64,000 nucleotides of DNA from contig JALMQS010000914.1 in the NCBI GenBank assembly GCA_024734495.1, positions 212,338-276,337 on the forward strand, given 5' to 3'. Source of the DNA: Forficula auricularia (taxonomy: Eukaryota > Arthropoda > Insecta > Dermaptera > Forficulidae). The notes under the pieces were generated by a model. It was not told the origin of the DNA. It was given only the letters and a program-made list of their open reading frames with translations, and searched no databases. Made by a program: the position numbers and the translations under genes. Of this stretch, positions 32,334 through 42,430 are shown piece by piece. Position 1 is the stretch's first letter, and the number at the start of each line of letters is the position of its first letter.

Positions 32334-32429
32334 CCCAGGTAACCACAATATCCTCAGAATATTCTAAGGATATTCTAAGGACATTTAAATCTTCTTAGAA
32401 TATTCTGAGGATATTGTGTGTTACCTGGG
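32334..32429. mobile_element. 96-bp palindromic mini-element
   Basis: CCCAGGTAACCACAATATCC TCAGAATATTCTAAG is inverted at the right end (arms of about 35 bases, few mismatches), around a centre with a further ATATTCTAAGG repeat. The RNA would form a hairpin of microRNA-precursor size. It could be a tiny MITE or a small-RNA hairpin. Confidence 0.65.
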
Positions 32430-32889
32430 AGCAAAAGTTAACGCTAGAGTAACAAAAGAACAGACAATAAGGATTCATAGTTCATAAGCCCAACACTTTT
32501 TGCTGTTTATGTACCACTACTAGCGTATGACAAATTTGTCACCATTAAAAGAGTTTGAATATTTTTATATTAAAATTACAGATAAAATACATTTTAAATT
32601 TCTATAAAACTCGTTTTGTTATTTTTTAACAAATGTAATCAACGCATACGTTACACCTTATGAAAATTATAATTTTGAAAAAATCTAGCGCATGCATCTT
32701 TTGCTGGTTAAATAAATGCGCTGTTGTCAAATTGTTTTTAGTCTAAATTTTTCATTATTTAGTCCTTATTATCTCAGAAACTGTGTTGTAACTATGAATT
32801 AAAATTATCTTAAAATATGTATTGGTTATTGTTTAATGTTGGTTTAATGTTTTTTTTAAATGGTAAGAAGGGTTTCTTAATTATAATTA
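32430..32889. other. AT-rich stretch, nothing recognised
   Basis: No gene or repeat recognised between the mini-palindrome and the duplicated gene segment. Confidence 0.5.
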
Positions 32890-33449
32890 AATATGTATGT
32901 AAACTTTCCGATATCCCGTATAGTGCAATGTTAAAGAGCCTGAAAAACTCGATTTTTGGAATTTAATATCTCCGGAACTGTATTGTTCATAAATTTTGTT
33001 TTGCCACCAATCGATGCAGATGAAGTATTTAAATAATAATCTGTATAAATTTCAAAAAAAAATCCTAAGAAAACGCATTTGGCGGACCAAATACCTTAAG
33101 AGTAACACATTATGGGTATATAAATATTAATGTGCGGGGCACATCCTGCACAGGTGCACGCGGAGGCCCTGCAAATACATATTAGTTTACCAAATTTCAG
33201 CTTATTATTATTTTTAAAGTTTTTATTTTATTTTTCTGATATTCCACCATGATTAGTTTTGATTGACACATTTTCCTTCATCTAGTAATTTTATTATTAT
33301 TCATTTTTGCCCGAATTGTGTTTAGTTGGGTACAATGGCAAATTGGGCAAGATATATTGGAGATTATTTCTTTTTTATGACATAAATAGGAACACAATAA
33401 TTAATTCGTCTTTTGTATGGGGACCTTCTTCTATGTTTCAGATTTCATA

Positions 33450-34475
33450 ATGTCTTATCAAACAAAACGATTCAACGATGCGTTCCTGGATAAGGTGTTC
33501 AGAATTCTCCTGAAGGGGCTGGAAGAAAACGCTGAATTGAATGAGAAGAGGAAAATTGTTAATTCTATCCTCCCTGTGAAGAAATACAAATTGCTGGAGA
33601 GGTTCCTCTCGTTTGAAGAAGGTCTTAGCGAAGACAACTGCTTGAGATGTCTTCATATTTTCCTTGACGAGAATACAAAATTTCTAGGCTTTGAACAATT
33701 TATATATGATCAAGAAATTGTGAAATCAATTTTAGAATTAATACTGAGATACAGTCCGAATATCGAAACGGTCGATTTTAGACATTTAGATATCGATCCT
33801 GAGAACAAAGGGAATTTCGTATCATTTCTCAGAAAATCCACTCATTTGAAATCCCTGCGAGTGAAATGTGATTACGATGATTGTGCAATCGGTGAACTTT
33901 TGCTCAAAGATGATTTTAACCTTCTTGATCAGGATGTTAAAACTAAACTCCTAAAAATCGAATATATCGAGGGCCTATTTTTAAATGGATCACAGTGTGT
34001 TAGACTCTTGAATCTTCTACCCAATTTGAAAGGTTTAGGCATGATTCAACGATTAAGTTTAATATTACCTATTATTAGTGACGATGGTGAAATTTCGAAA
34101 AAATTATCTAACATAACCGAATTTCATGATTCCGTTACAAGGTGGACTACTTTAGAAAGTTTTTCAAAATTGTGTCCTAAAACAAAAAAGATATCTCTAT
34201 TTTTTCCAGAAACAAAAGTCATTGAAAATCTTTCGAAATTTCCATTACTCACGGAAATAGAATTATATATATATGATCCCGATTTTGTTAGTGAAGTCGT
34301 CAGTTTATTAACCCTAATCGGGAAACAAATTAAAATTTTGACTGTAATTTTCAGAAACGAAATTTTCAATTTGAGGTTCCCTGACGAGATTGAACTAGGC
34401 CCAAATACTGTGTATGAGTTGTGCCCCGAATTATTTAAATTAGTAATTAATGATGATACCTTCTATTTCTACTAA
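33450..34475 (+). CDS. Leucine-rich protein of unknown function, intact
   Basis: A 341-codon ORF from ATG 33450 (MSYQTKRFNDAFLDKVF...) to TAA 34473-34475. An in-frame ATG at 33417 would add 11 residues, but CTTCTATGTTTCAG just before 33442 looks like a 3' splice site, so the inner start is preferred. The N-terminal 60 residues are charged and helical-looking (LLKGLEENAELNEKRKIVNS). The middle and C-terminal parts contain spaced leucine motifs such as PNIETVDFRHLDID, LNLLPNLKGLGM and LSKFPLLTEIELYI, like degenerate leucine-rich repeats of F-box/LRR-type proteins. No signal peptide or membrane segment. There is a pseudogene paralogue at 24509-25510. I do not recognise the family with certainty. 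A substrate-recognition role is only a guess. Confidence 0.7.
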   Translation: MSYQTKRFNDAFLDKVFRILLKGLEENAELNEKRKIVNSILPVKKYKLLERFLSFEEGLSEDNCLRCLHIFLDENTKFLGFEQFIYDQEIVKSILELILRYSPNIETVDFRHLDIDPENKGNFVSFLRKSTHLKSLRVKCDYDDCAIGELLLKDDFNLLDQDVKTKLLKIEYIEGLFLNGSQCVRLLNLLPNLKGLGMIQRLSLILPIISDDGEISKKLSNITEFHDSVTRWTTLESFSKLCPKTKKISLFFPETKVIENLSKFPLLTEIELYIYDPDFVSEVVSLLTLIGKQIKILTVIFRNEIFNLRFPDEIELGPNTVYELCPELFKLVINDDTFYFY

Positions 34476-34668
34476 CCTGGATCAAATATTAATTGCATCA
34501 ATTTATGTTCAATTAAATTATTAGGAGGACTCCAAAATCCCTCCTGTGCAAAGGAGTATTTTCTCCAGAGGACTGAGTGGGGGGGTCACCTTCCTAAATA
34601 ATTTAACCCTATTGTCTTATTAATCTTAAGTTCATTTCATTTCATTCTTTTGTAATCCATCTATGAAA

Positions 34669-34674
34669 AATAAA
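34669..34674 (+). terminator. Poly(A) signal of the intact gene
   Basis: AATAAA about 195 bases after the stop codon, conserved with the pseudogene copy. Confidence 0.55.
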
Positions 34675-35414
34675 AACTATATTATAAACTAAAATAATTT
34701 TATTTTCTGTAGTATGTAGTTTTATTCCTTTTTATTTTAGAGATTTTTAAAGAGTTTCGTTCAATGTATGTTTTATTTTATTTTTGAATATTTAACGATG
34801 ATACTTTCTTATTTATAAATATATTATACAGGCTGTTCCAGTGACGTAGACAGAAAATATTCATGGTGAGGGGGTCAATCCACAAAGCCAAAAAATATTT
34901 AGTGGGAATTTTTTTTATTAAAACAAATCGACAAGATAAATTGTGTTTTTATCCAGAAACTTTTGAGGTAGTTGTATTTTCTTCGACCCTTTATGTTTTT
35001 GGTCTGCTCAATCCGAATCTGAGGTTTGCGACGGGACATTGTTAAAAATGCAAAAAATGTAAAAAATTTCAATTTTCGTGGTGAAAATCGCTACCCTGCT
35101 CTAAATATCAAGGTGCTGTGGCTACAAATTTACATATTTCATTATTCTAATTTGTGTTACGCAATCCTGAATAATCCTGCTAATGACCAGAATTCAAAAT
35201 AAAACCATAAGTATTATACTTTCGAAGTAAAAAATATTTTTGCCGGACTTTTGTTTTAAAAAATATTTAGCAGCTAACTTTCAATTATTTTTAATGTAAA
35301 AAAAGTCTAGTAGACTAGCATGGCAATTTATTTAAAAAATTGGCCCATTTTATCAAGATTTCAAAATGCTACAGCACTTTGTACTTCTTTCTTTAGAAAA
35401 AAAAATATTGATAT

Positions 35415-35640
35415 TTTTTTGGAGGAGACAATAAAAGAGTGTGTCTTCTGCTGGAATTATAAATTTTTATTTATTTATAACGAGACTATAGTTTCGAGGG
35501 CTTTTACCCTCTTCATCAGTCTATTACAATGGATTCACAGGAATTAATTTATGAATTATATTTTTATTTATTTATATTTTACATATTTTTATTTATTGTC
35601 TCCTTCAATATATAAAAATTCTGCTACTCTCGGCAAAAAA
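35415..35640. mobile_element. Lineage I PLE terminal repeat, one-armed palindrome
   Basis: Left end GGAGACAATAAAAGAGTGTG, right end TTATTGTCTCCTTCAAT (inverted), then TTCTGCTACTCTCGG at 35620-35634. This is the same frame as 15157-15425, but the right arm has lost its hammerhead. The left arm keeps an intact one on the minus strand. Confidence 0.7.
35478..35527 (-). ncRNA. Hammerhead ribozyme motif, lineage I
   Basis: Minus strand: CTGATGA (35519-35513), an extra A, stem II GAGGG/CCCTC with loop TAAAAG, GAAA (35495-35492), stem III C-TATA-G, and GTC (35486-35484), cleavage predicted after it. Core residues are intact; stem II differs from the other copies by compensating changes. Confidence 0.72.
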
Positions 35641-35813
35641 ACTTTCAATTTGATATTTTTTGGCAAAATTAGCTAATTTAAAAACATATTTTGATGATGA
35701 TTATTTATTTCATATGTTAATCAATAATGTCGCATCTTAATTGATCTAATCTTTGGCTATTATAGACACTAATACTATAATAGTGCTTTTAAAGAGCTTT
35801 AGTTTTTAGATAA

Positions 35814-36379
35814 TAAGCTGACATATTCTGATGTGGCCATCCACTCGACTTTACCATACAACCTGGCCCCTAAAATTATTTATAATCATGTAGGAGGGGT
35901 TAGTTTTTGGATTTTAGACTTCTGGGGTCCCGCCGATTATGTATACAAAATTTGGTTGAGTTTGCTCGAAAGGATTTATAATTTTTAGCCCCCCCCCTCC
36001 ACCCCCCTTAATTTTGGGTCTATATGCACCAAAATCTAATCAGCTCTTAACCTCAATGGACCAAAACTACTTGTGGAATTTGGTTTTGATATTCACACTA
36101 GTTTTTGAGTTAGCTCGTCCTACAAAAATTTGGTAACGCACAGACTAACAACGACAGACTAACAGACATTTTGACAAATCAATTATTATCTCGAAAAATA
36201 TAATTTTTTCGATGTTCACTTATTTGGGCTTTTTTGTAGACCAAAAGGCCCTGGTTTTGCTCAATTTTTTTAATCAAAACAGTTTCAGCCGTTTTTCAGA
36301 TATTTTGAAAAAAAGAAGGAAAAAACCACTTTTTTCATGCACGATTACAATACTTGACCATACCCTGTATGGTAAAGTA
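35814..36379 (-). mobile_element. Family A hairpin-ended element
   Basis: Reverse orientation of 8795-9597. It starts TAAGCTGACATATTCTGATG and ACTTTACCATACAACCTGGC, has one monomer with a C run (35989-36005), and ends in the hairpin TGACCATACCCTGTATGGTA. The 63-codon ORF at 36212 is part of the repeat. Confidence 0.75.
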
Positions 36380-36825
36380 AAAAATAAGAACAATGTTGTT
36401 TGAAATATAGAAAATTCTTCTAATGTAGATACATTTTTTTTTCAAATATTGGCAGTCACAGATAATAATTAAGACAAAATAAACATGTTCTAGATAATTA
36501 TAATAATTTTGATTTTTAATTATTATATATATTGATCGGTTCTTTTAACAGGTTGCTAATTAAAAACAGAAATCTTGAAAAATACCTATTAATCAGATTA
36601 ATAATCATATAAATTAAAACCCTCAAACATTTAAGTATAAAAAAATAAGCATCTTTTAATTATAATGGAGATAGCAAATAAGTTTATTTATCCAGCCTTT
36701 TTTAAGCTTTTTTTAGTGCTTTTTATGTGAATACATCATTCATTTTGAGAAACTAGTTTCAATTACAAGTTACATCAGAAAGTAATAGATTCAAGTAATT
36801 TAAAAACATATTTCGATAGTGTTTT

Positions 36826-37355
36826 TTTTACTTTATCCAATGCGAAGCATGGGGAAAGTATTGTAATCGGTCTCACGGCAAGCGCGACTTCCAAAGGTCC
36901 TCAGGTAAAGACTACGGAACCCATTGACACAATTAAAGTGACAAATTGTAGTATTCAATTAGGTTGAATTTTAGCACGTGACGGTTTTGCCAAAATTACA
37001 TGGGGTCTCGGTCGAGAGGCCAAAAAATGTGATTTTTTCATTTAGTTCGTGCGGATGGATGGACGTATGTATACCATTATTTTAACAAAATGAAGCGCTG
37101 ATTAGTTTTTGGTACATATCGGCCCACAAACATTAGTACTTTATTTCAGTACTTTTTTAGTTTTCTAAATATCTTGAAAATGACTTAACCAATTTTGATG
37201 AAATTTAATATCCTAATTAAGTACCTTGGGGACCACAAAAAAGGTTAAATAAAGTTTTAGTAAAATTATATTTTAAAGTACTTTACTCAAGAACATATTA
37301 ATATTTCAAATGAATTTGGATAAAGTTTTAGCAACGATCCGTTGCAGTTTATTTC
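36826..37355 (+). mobile_element. Family B hairpin-ended element
   Basis: It starts with the palindromic ACTTTATCCAATGCGAAGCA TGGGGAAAGT, then TATTGTAATCGG, TTTAGTTCGTGCGGATGGAT, TTTTTGGTACATATCGGCCC and CTAATTAAGTACCTTGGGGA, and ends TTTTAGCAACGATCCGTTGC. It is the same element as 16386-17001, in opposite orientation. A second partial B copy (37356-37500) follows directly. Confidence 0.75.
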
Positions 37356-37502
37356 TAAATATCTTTAAAATGACAACAAATTTTGATGAAATTTAATATC
37401 CTAATTAAGTGCCTTGGGGACCACCAAAAAAGGTTAAATAAAGTTTTTATTAAAATTATATTTATAGTACTTTTACTCTAGAGTAAGATAGTACCTTTTT
37501 TA

Positions 37503-37682
37503 ATCACTCACCTTTCACCCCAAAATCCTATACCACTACACTTCGCCTCTAAAAGCCGAAAACTAGACCTGTTAGAATCAACCGAAATTAAGAAAGCTAT
37601 AATTGAAAAAGATAAAATTCTCAATAACCAGCAGGACATTAGAAATTCCACAATAATAGATCTACTAATTAACAAAAATTAA
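37503..37682 (+). pseudogene. PLE-like polyprotein C-terminal end
   Basis: An open plus-strand frame without a start, truncated by a family B fragment upstream, ends at TAA 37680-37682. It reads ...SRKLDLLESTEIKKAIIEK then DKILNNQQDIRNSTIIDLL. The 'SRKLDLLE..EI.KA....ILN.Q' pattern is what I know from the region after the GIY-YIG endonuclease in Penelope-like elements. The paralogous lineage I ORF ends in the same style (SLEILKSFNRN...LNNQIEL). Only about 59 codons remain. Confidence 0.55.
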
Positions 37683-38393
37683 AAAAAACTTAACACTCTT
37701 AACCTCAGTCTCTCTCAAATATATACTATTTCCCAAATTACAATCAAAATTAAATTCAAATCACGCGCCTTCAGTCTTCTAAAATAAATGACATTTTGAT
37801 ATATGAGATAACCACAAAAATTGTTGTATATTGTAATTTATCTCATCTAATTTATCCCTATTATGTTTTATCTTAATTCTTCATCTCTATATGTTATTTA
37901 GGCTTATTTGTAAATTGATATTTATAATTAATTTTGTGTCTATGACTTAAATTTGTAATTTTATTTTCTAATTTAATTCTAAAGAGACTTTATATTTATA
38001 CTTGATTTTATTTATATTAATATTCATATTTACTTAGATTTCTTATATTTACATTTATATATTTTATAATTAAAAAGAAAAATCTTTGTAAAACAATTTT
38101 TTAAATTTTAAATTTTCATTGGTGTTTTTCTTGTGTTAGGTTGGTATGTAAGATTTGAATGTTATATTTTGTTATATTGGTAACCATGATTTGAATGTCA
38201 AGAATGGCGACCACTCGTTCAATTATTGTTAGTATTAGCTTGTAAACTCCTGATGATGGACTAATAATCCGAAATATATTGAGTTTGTATAAACCTCTTT
38301 GAGTTTTATTTCATTCACTGTGAAACTACACACCCTTTACTCTATTAACTAACATCATGTTTCACCTAAAACCTACACCACTTTCCATAAGTA
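37683..38393 (+). mobile_element. PLE 3' region, lineage II
   Basis: AT-rich sequence after the PLE stop codon runs into the lineage II hammerhead (38240-38290), then TTATTTCATTCACTGTGAAA, TACACACCCTTTACTC and TTTCACCTAAAACCTACACC at the end, as in the cluster at 42000-42535. With the coding fragment upstream it gives the order ORF, hammerhead, terminus. Confidence 0.6.
38240..38290 (+). ncRNA. Hammerhead ribozyme motif, lineage II
   Basis: CTGATGA at 38250-38256, an extra T, stem II GGA/TCC with loop CTAATAA, GAAA at 38271-38274, a minimal stem III closing TATA, and U-U with cleavage predicted after 38280. Stem I is a perfect 6-bp AAACTC (38244-38249) / GAGTTT (38281-38286). Core residues are intact. 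Confidence 0.72.
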
Positions 38394-38394
38394 A

Positions 38395-38530
38395 AAAAGT
38401 AATTAAGTACCTTGAGGACCACAAAAAAGGTCATATATAGTTTTTTGTAAAATTATATTTTAAAGTACTTTATTTTAGAATAAGATAGTACATTGGATAA
38501 AGTTTAGCAACGATCCGTTGCAGTTTATTT
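38395..38530. repeat. Family B terminal fragment
   Basis: TAATTAAGTACCTTGAGGAC, TTTAAAGTACTTTATTTTAG, GGATAAAGTTTAGCAACGAT then CCGTTGCAG: the 3' part of family B joined directly to the PLE end. The same arrangement is at 22320-22440. Confidence 0.65.
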
Positions 38531-38676
38531 TTTTAATTTTTGTTTTTAAATGTACTTTAAAAAAAATAGATAGTTTTTTTAAAATCTTTGTTGCATTATT
38601 AAATACCTCTTCAATGAAATATAGTGTACAGTCAGACGCGGTTCGGTTCTAATATATGTTATATCTAGGTTTCAGA

Positions 38677-38954
38677 GGCGACTGTGGGTCAGTGGGTAGA
38701 GTGTTGGCCCGCTGACTCGAAGATTGCTGGTTCGAGACCGAGTCTCGGCAGATAGATATTTGCAGTCGCCTCCTCTTGGAAAGTAATGGCAACCTGCCAA
38801 GAGTATAATTGCCTAGTAACCTCTCCAAATTAGCCGTTCGGAACCGGCGTTAAAGTATGTCCCGTATATCTGTGTAAAAACAACTAAACACACTCAGCAC
38901 AGGTATAGAGGAGCCGTCACCCGTTTCGGGTATGGCACTCGAAGAAGAAGAAGG
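38677..38954 (+). mobile_element. tRNA-derived SINE with (GAA)n tail
   Basis: A tRNA-like head: A-box region GGGTCAGTGGGTAGAG and B box GGTTCGAGACC (38729-38739). A body of about 200 nt follows, ending GGTATGGCACTCGAAGAAGA with a GAA-repeat tail. The two LINEs at 59918-61608 also end in GAA repeats, so one of that group could supply the copying enzyme (inference from shared tails). Confidence 0.8.
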
Positions 38955-40040
38955 TTTTATTAGTTAAAAATAATTAGTTCTATGTTTGTAAGTGACATCA
39001 CAGACCGTAGACTACATTTTTAGCCGAAAAAGTAGTTTATTTAATAAATTAAAAATATGAAGAACGCCTATTTGTGTTTTTATGCCTTTATCACGACGGC
39101 GTTTGAAAATTTCAATAAAACCATTCGAAAAATGTTATAATTTTTGAACTAAAAACGTGAAACCTAATCAGTTTCCCGTGTGTGTGAAATTCAGAAAATT
39201 TTTGTAACGAAAATAACTTCCTACGTTCTTGAGAGTTAACGCGTGGGAACGAATTCAATACCTAGTAGAGTTTCGCATGCCTTTCAGTAATTACTCTTAA
39301 GTGAATTATAAGATCTCAAAATGAAAATTTCTAGATAGATCGTTAAATAGTTTAAATTATTAGAGTAAAGTGATATTTTATTAAAATTTGAAATATTTTT
39401 TCCAAATTCTCTCTAAATAAAGAAAACTCAAAAGTAGACATGCTGCGTTCCAGACAAGCAATAAAATGCGTTGAAGCTGATGTGATCATGATGATGAAGA
39501 AGTTTCGAGATGATGTTCAATTCCGTTACTAATTGATAAAGAAATTTTCTTTCTTAAAATCAAGAAATCGACTAAAAATAATAAAAAAAACAGCTAAATA
39601 ATGGTGAGACTAATGTTGAGCAACGTTAGCTGCTGAGAGATCGTTTAATTCTTCTTCTTGTTGATTGGAATCATCAAGCATTCAAGCACATCAGAGAGAA
39701 AACAATTAAGAAGCCGTCAAGTCACCGGGCATTCATTCATTCAAGTCTCCTACTTCCTATAAATAAATAAATAAATGTTCTTCTACCAATAAATCCCAAA
39801 TTGGAAACAAAAGAGTGTAAAAAAGAGCGTGTTTAGTGCACACTGAATGAGTTTCACTTAACTCGTAACAAGATCAAACCAACATTGCAATAAAATATAA
39901 TAATCAAAGATAATTAAATTATTTATTCAGTATAGAGTGGAGTCCAAGTTTTGATTAAAAGCGTTATATTACAAATTTACAATTACTTAATCAATAATGC
40001 TTTGTATTTGTATGTATTCGTGTTTAAAATGTTTTTTCTT
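38955..40040. other. Apparently unique AT-rich DNA
   Basis: No repeat recognised. 39420-39860 is somewhat less AT-rich (CATGCTGCGTTCCAGACAAG, GAAGCCGTCAAGTCACCGGG) and may contain host transcribed sequence, but I cannot define an ORF or exon. Confidence 0.4.
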
Positions 40041-40043
40041 GTT

Positions 40044-40959
40044 ACTTTGCCATACAGGGTATGGTCAAGTATTGTAATCGTGCATGAAAAAAGTGTTTTT
40101 TCCTTCTTTTTTCCGAAATATCTCAAAAACGGCTGAAACTATTTCGATTAAAAAAATTGAGCGAAACCATGGCATTTCGTTCTACAAAAAAGCCCTAATA
40201 AGTGAACATCGAAAAAATTATATTTTTCGAGATAATAATTTTTTGTCAAAATGTCTGTTAGTCTGTGCGTTACCAAATTTTGGGACGAGATAGCACAAAA
40301 ACTATGTGAATATCGAAACCAAATTTCACACGTAGTTTTGGTCCATTGAGATTAAGAGCTGATTAGATATCGACCCAAAATTAAGGGGGGTGGAGGGGGG
40401 TGAAAAATTAAAAATCTAGACCATTTTACCAAACTCAACCAAATTTTGTATACATAATCAGTGGGTCCCCAGAAGTCTAAAAATGCAGAAACTAACCGAC
40501 CAAAATGGGGGGTGCTGGGTCAAAAAATTAATATCTAGGCCATTTGACCAAACTCAACCAAATTTTGTATACATAATCAGTGGGACCCCAGAAGACTAAA
40601 AATGGAAAAAATAACCGCCCAAAATGGGGGGTTAAAAATTAAAAATCTAGGTCGTTTGAGCAAACTCAACCAAATTTTGTATACATAATCAGTGGACCCC
40701 CAGAAGTCTAAAAATGCAAAAACTAACCGGCCAAAGGAGGGGGGGGTGCATGGTCAAAAAATTAAAATCTTGGCCATTTGACCAAACTCAACCAAATTTT
40801 GTATACATAATCTGTGGGTTCCCAGAAGTCTAAAAAGCAAAAACTAACTCCCCTCCCCTAGATGATTATAAATAATTTTATTAAATATTAAATATAAGTG
40901 AGGGGCCAGGTTGTATGGTAAAGTCAAGTGGATGGCCACATCAGAACACGTCAGCTTAT
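40044..40959 (+). mobile_element. Family A element with four monomers
   Basis: Hairpin start ACTTTGCCATACAGGGTATG, the standard 5' blocks, then about four monomers of the AACTCAACCAAATTTTGTAT type separated by G runs (near 40386, 40508, 40625, 40740). It ends TTGTATGGTAAAGTCAAGTG and CGTCAGCTTA at 40959. It has the most monomers of the dispersed copies, intermediate to the tandem array at 52393-53290. Confidence 0.75.
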
Positions 40960-41261
40960 ATTTTCTAGCAAACTTTGAATTTAGGACTTACGAGGTTTTA
41001 TTTGATCAGCGGCGATATGTGACTAGTTCTCTAATTCAACAAAATGAATTTATCTATATCCAATCGGGTCTACATAGTCAGACTTACATTGTAAGTAACA
41101 CTAATAATGTTGTGAATTCCTTTTGTATGGAACCCTAAACTCAAATTGACAAATTTAATCTCCTCCATGAAAATATATATTAATTTTAATTTGCAAAAAT
41201 AAAAAATAAAAAATTTCATCAGACGAAGAAGGTAATCTTTAGAAAAACAACAAAATTTGAG

Positions 41262-41350
41262 AGTTAAACGCTCAACACCCTTTTAGTCGCCTCTTACGAC
41301 AAGCAGGGTATACTGTGAACTTATTCTAGCCCCAGTCCACAGGGGCAACC
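41262..41350 (-). repeat. Conserved dispersed-repeat end
   Basis: CTCAACACCCTTTTAGTCGC CTCTTACGACAAGCAGGGTA ... CCCAGTCCACAGGGGCAACC. I recognise the GTCGTAAGAGGCGACTAAAAG core as a motif common in invertebrate genomes near retrotransposons, but cannot name its family. Confidence 0.4.
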
Positions 41351-41511
41351 AATTGCTACTCTCCACTGTCATAAATATTGATAATATTGTTTTATTTTAA
41401 GAATAAAAACTCAATTAAGTATTTGTCTAATTATTAATTAATAAAAAAAGTAAGTAGAATTTAAAGGTAGGTTCTCAAAAAAATAAAACAAATATATTTT
41501 TTGAGTTTTAT

Positions 41512-41562
41512 CTCGATATATATATATATTACGGGTTTTGAGCCCATCTTCAGGAGTTAAAA
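41512..41562 (-). pseudogene. Decayed hammerhead, lineage II
   Basis: Minus strand: CTGAAGA (41553-41547), an extra T, GGG/CCC stem II, but GTAA instead of GAAA (41532-41529), then a T/A stem III and C-GAG. The changed A13 should abolish cleavage. Flanks carry GGTAGGTTCTCAAA / TTTTGAGTTTT blocks, and downstream TTTCACCTTGAACCGATACC is the lineage end. Confidence 0.6.
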
Positions 41563-42074
41563 TAGAAATCCATAAAACCTACCTTGAGATTCTACTTATT
41601 TTTTTATTATTGAAAATGTTTCACCTTGAACCGATACCTAATACTTTAAAAATTATTAATTCTTAATTGTTTATGTTTGATTAATTTGATTAAAATTTGA
41701 ATTTTTAGTTAAATCACACACAATTAATTATAATTATTTATTGCACACGAATAAATAATACCATAAAACTACGATGTTTCGATCGACTTGTTCTCGGATC
41801 GTTCTCAAGTATGAGCAGTAGGGTGGTACTTATTTTGGGTATTTTCGAATTTTTCCGCTGACAGAGGCTCATATAATTCGAAATAAAAAAAAAATCCGCC
41901 AAGAATATCAATTTTTTATTCCGGCCAAAGCAATGATTCAAAAAATTTGAAACTCTGTAAACTTTATCCTTATAATTGTAGCTATCCTGCAGAATTTTTA
42001 CAAATTTTTAGCTATTTAATAGAGTAAAGGGTGTGTAGTTTCACAGTGAATGAAATAAAACTCAAAGAGGTTTA

Positions 42075-42125
42075 TACAAACTCAATATATTTCGGATTAT
42101 TAGTCCATCATCAGGAGTTTACAAG
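42075..42125 (-). ncRNA. Hammerhead ribozyme motif, lineage II (array unit 1)
   Basis: Minus strand: AAACTC, CTGATGA (42114-42108), GGA/TCC stem II, GAAA (42093-42090), TATA, U-U (cleavage predicted between 42084 and 42083), GAGTTT. Stem I is 6 bp. Core residues are intact. Confidence 0.72.
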
Positions 42126-42203
42126 TTAATACATTTTTAGCTATTTAATAGAGTAAAGGGTGTGTAGTTTCACAGTGAATGAAATAAAACTCAAAGAGGT
42201 TTA

Positions 42204-42254
42204 TACAAACTCAATATATTTCGGATTATTAGTCCATCATCAGGAGTTTACAAG
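42204..42254 (-). ncRNA. Hammerhead ribozyme motif, lineage II (array unit 2)
   Basis: Same motif 129 nt from unit 1: CTGATGA at 42243-42237, GAAA at 42222-42219, cleavage predicted between 42213 and 42212. The units are in tandem, so one transcript would be cut twice and release a monomer. Confidence 0.72.
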
Positions 42255-42261
42255 TATTAAC

Positions 42262-42312
42262 TTGTAAACTCCTGATGATGGACTAATAATCCGAAATATA
42301 TTGAGTTTGTAT
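42262..42312 (+). ncRNA. Hammerhead ribozyme motif, lineage II (array unit 3)
   Basis: Plus strand: CTGATGA at 42272-42278, GAAA at 42293-42296, cleavage predicted after 42302; stem I AAACTC/GAGTTT. It lies directly across the palindrome centre from unit 2. Confidence 0.72.
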
Positions 42313-42380
42313 AAACCTTTGAGTTTTATTTCATTCACTGTGAAACTACACACCCTTTACTCCATTAAATCAGTATTAAC

Positions 42381-42430
42381 TTGTAAACTCCTGATGATGG
42401 ACTAATAATCCGAAATATATTGAGTTTGTA
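42381..42430 (+). ncRNA. Hammerhead ribozyme motif, lineage II (array unit 4)
   Basis: Plus strand: CTGATGA at 42391-42397, GAAA at 42412-42415, cleavage predicted after 42421, 119 nt after unit 3. Core residues are intact. Confidence 0.72.

Larger units (their letters stand above)
32890..35090. repeat. Duplicated gene segment, unit 2
   Basis: Matches 22822-23338 joined to 24262-26130: upstream flank, gene, poly(A) region, and a downstream tail that includes GGCTGTTCCAGT and ACTTTTGAGGTAGTTGTA. Homology ends near 35085 (TTTCAATTTTCGTGG). This is a segmental gene duplication; later insertions (LINEs, foldback) affected mainly the other copy. Confidence 0.85.
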
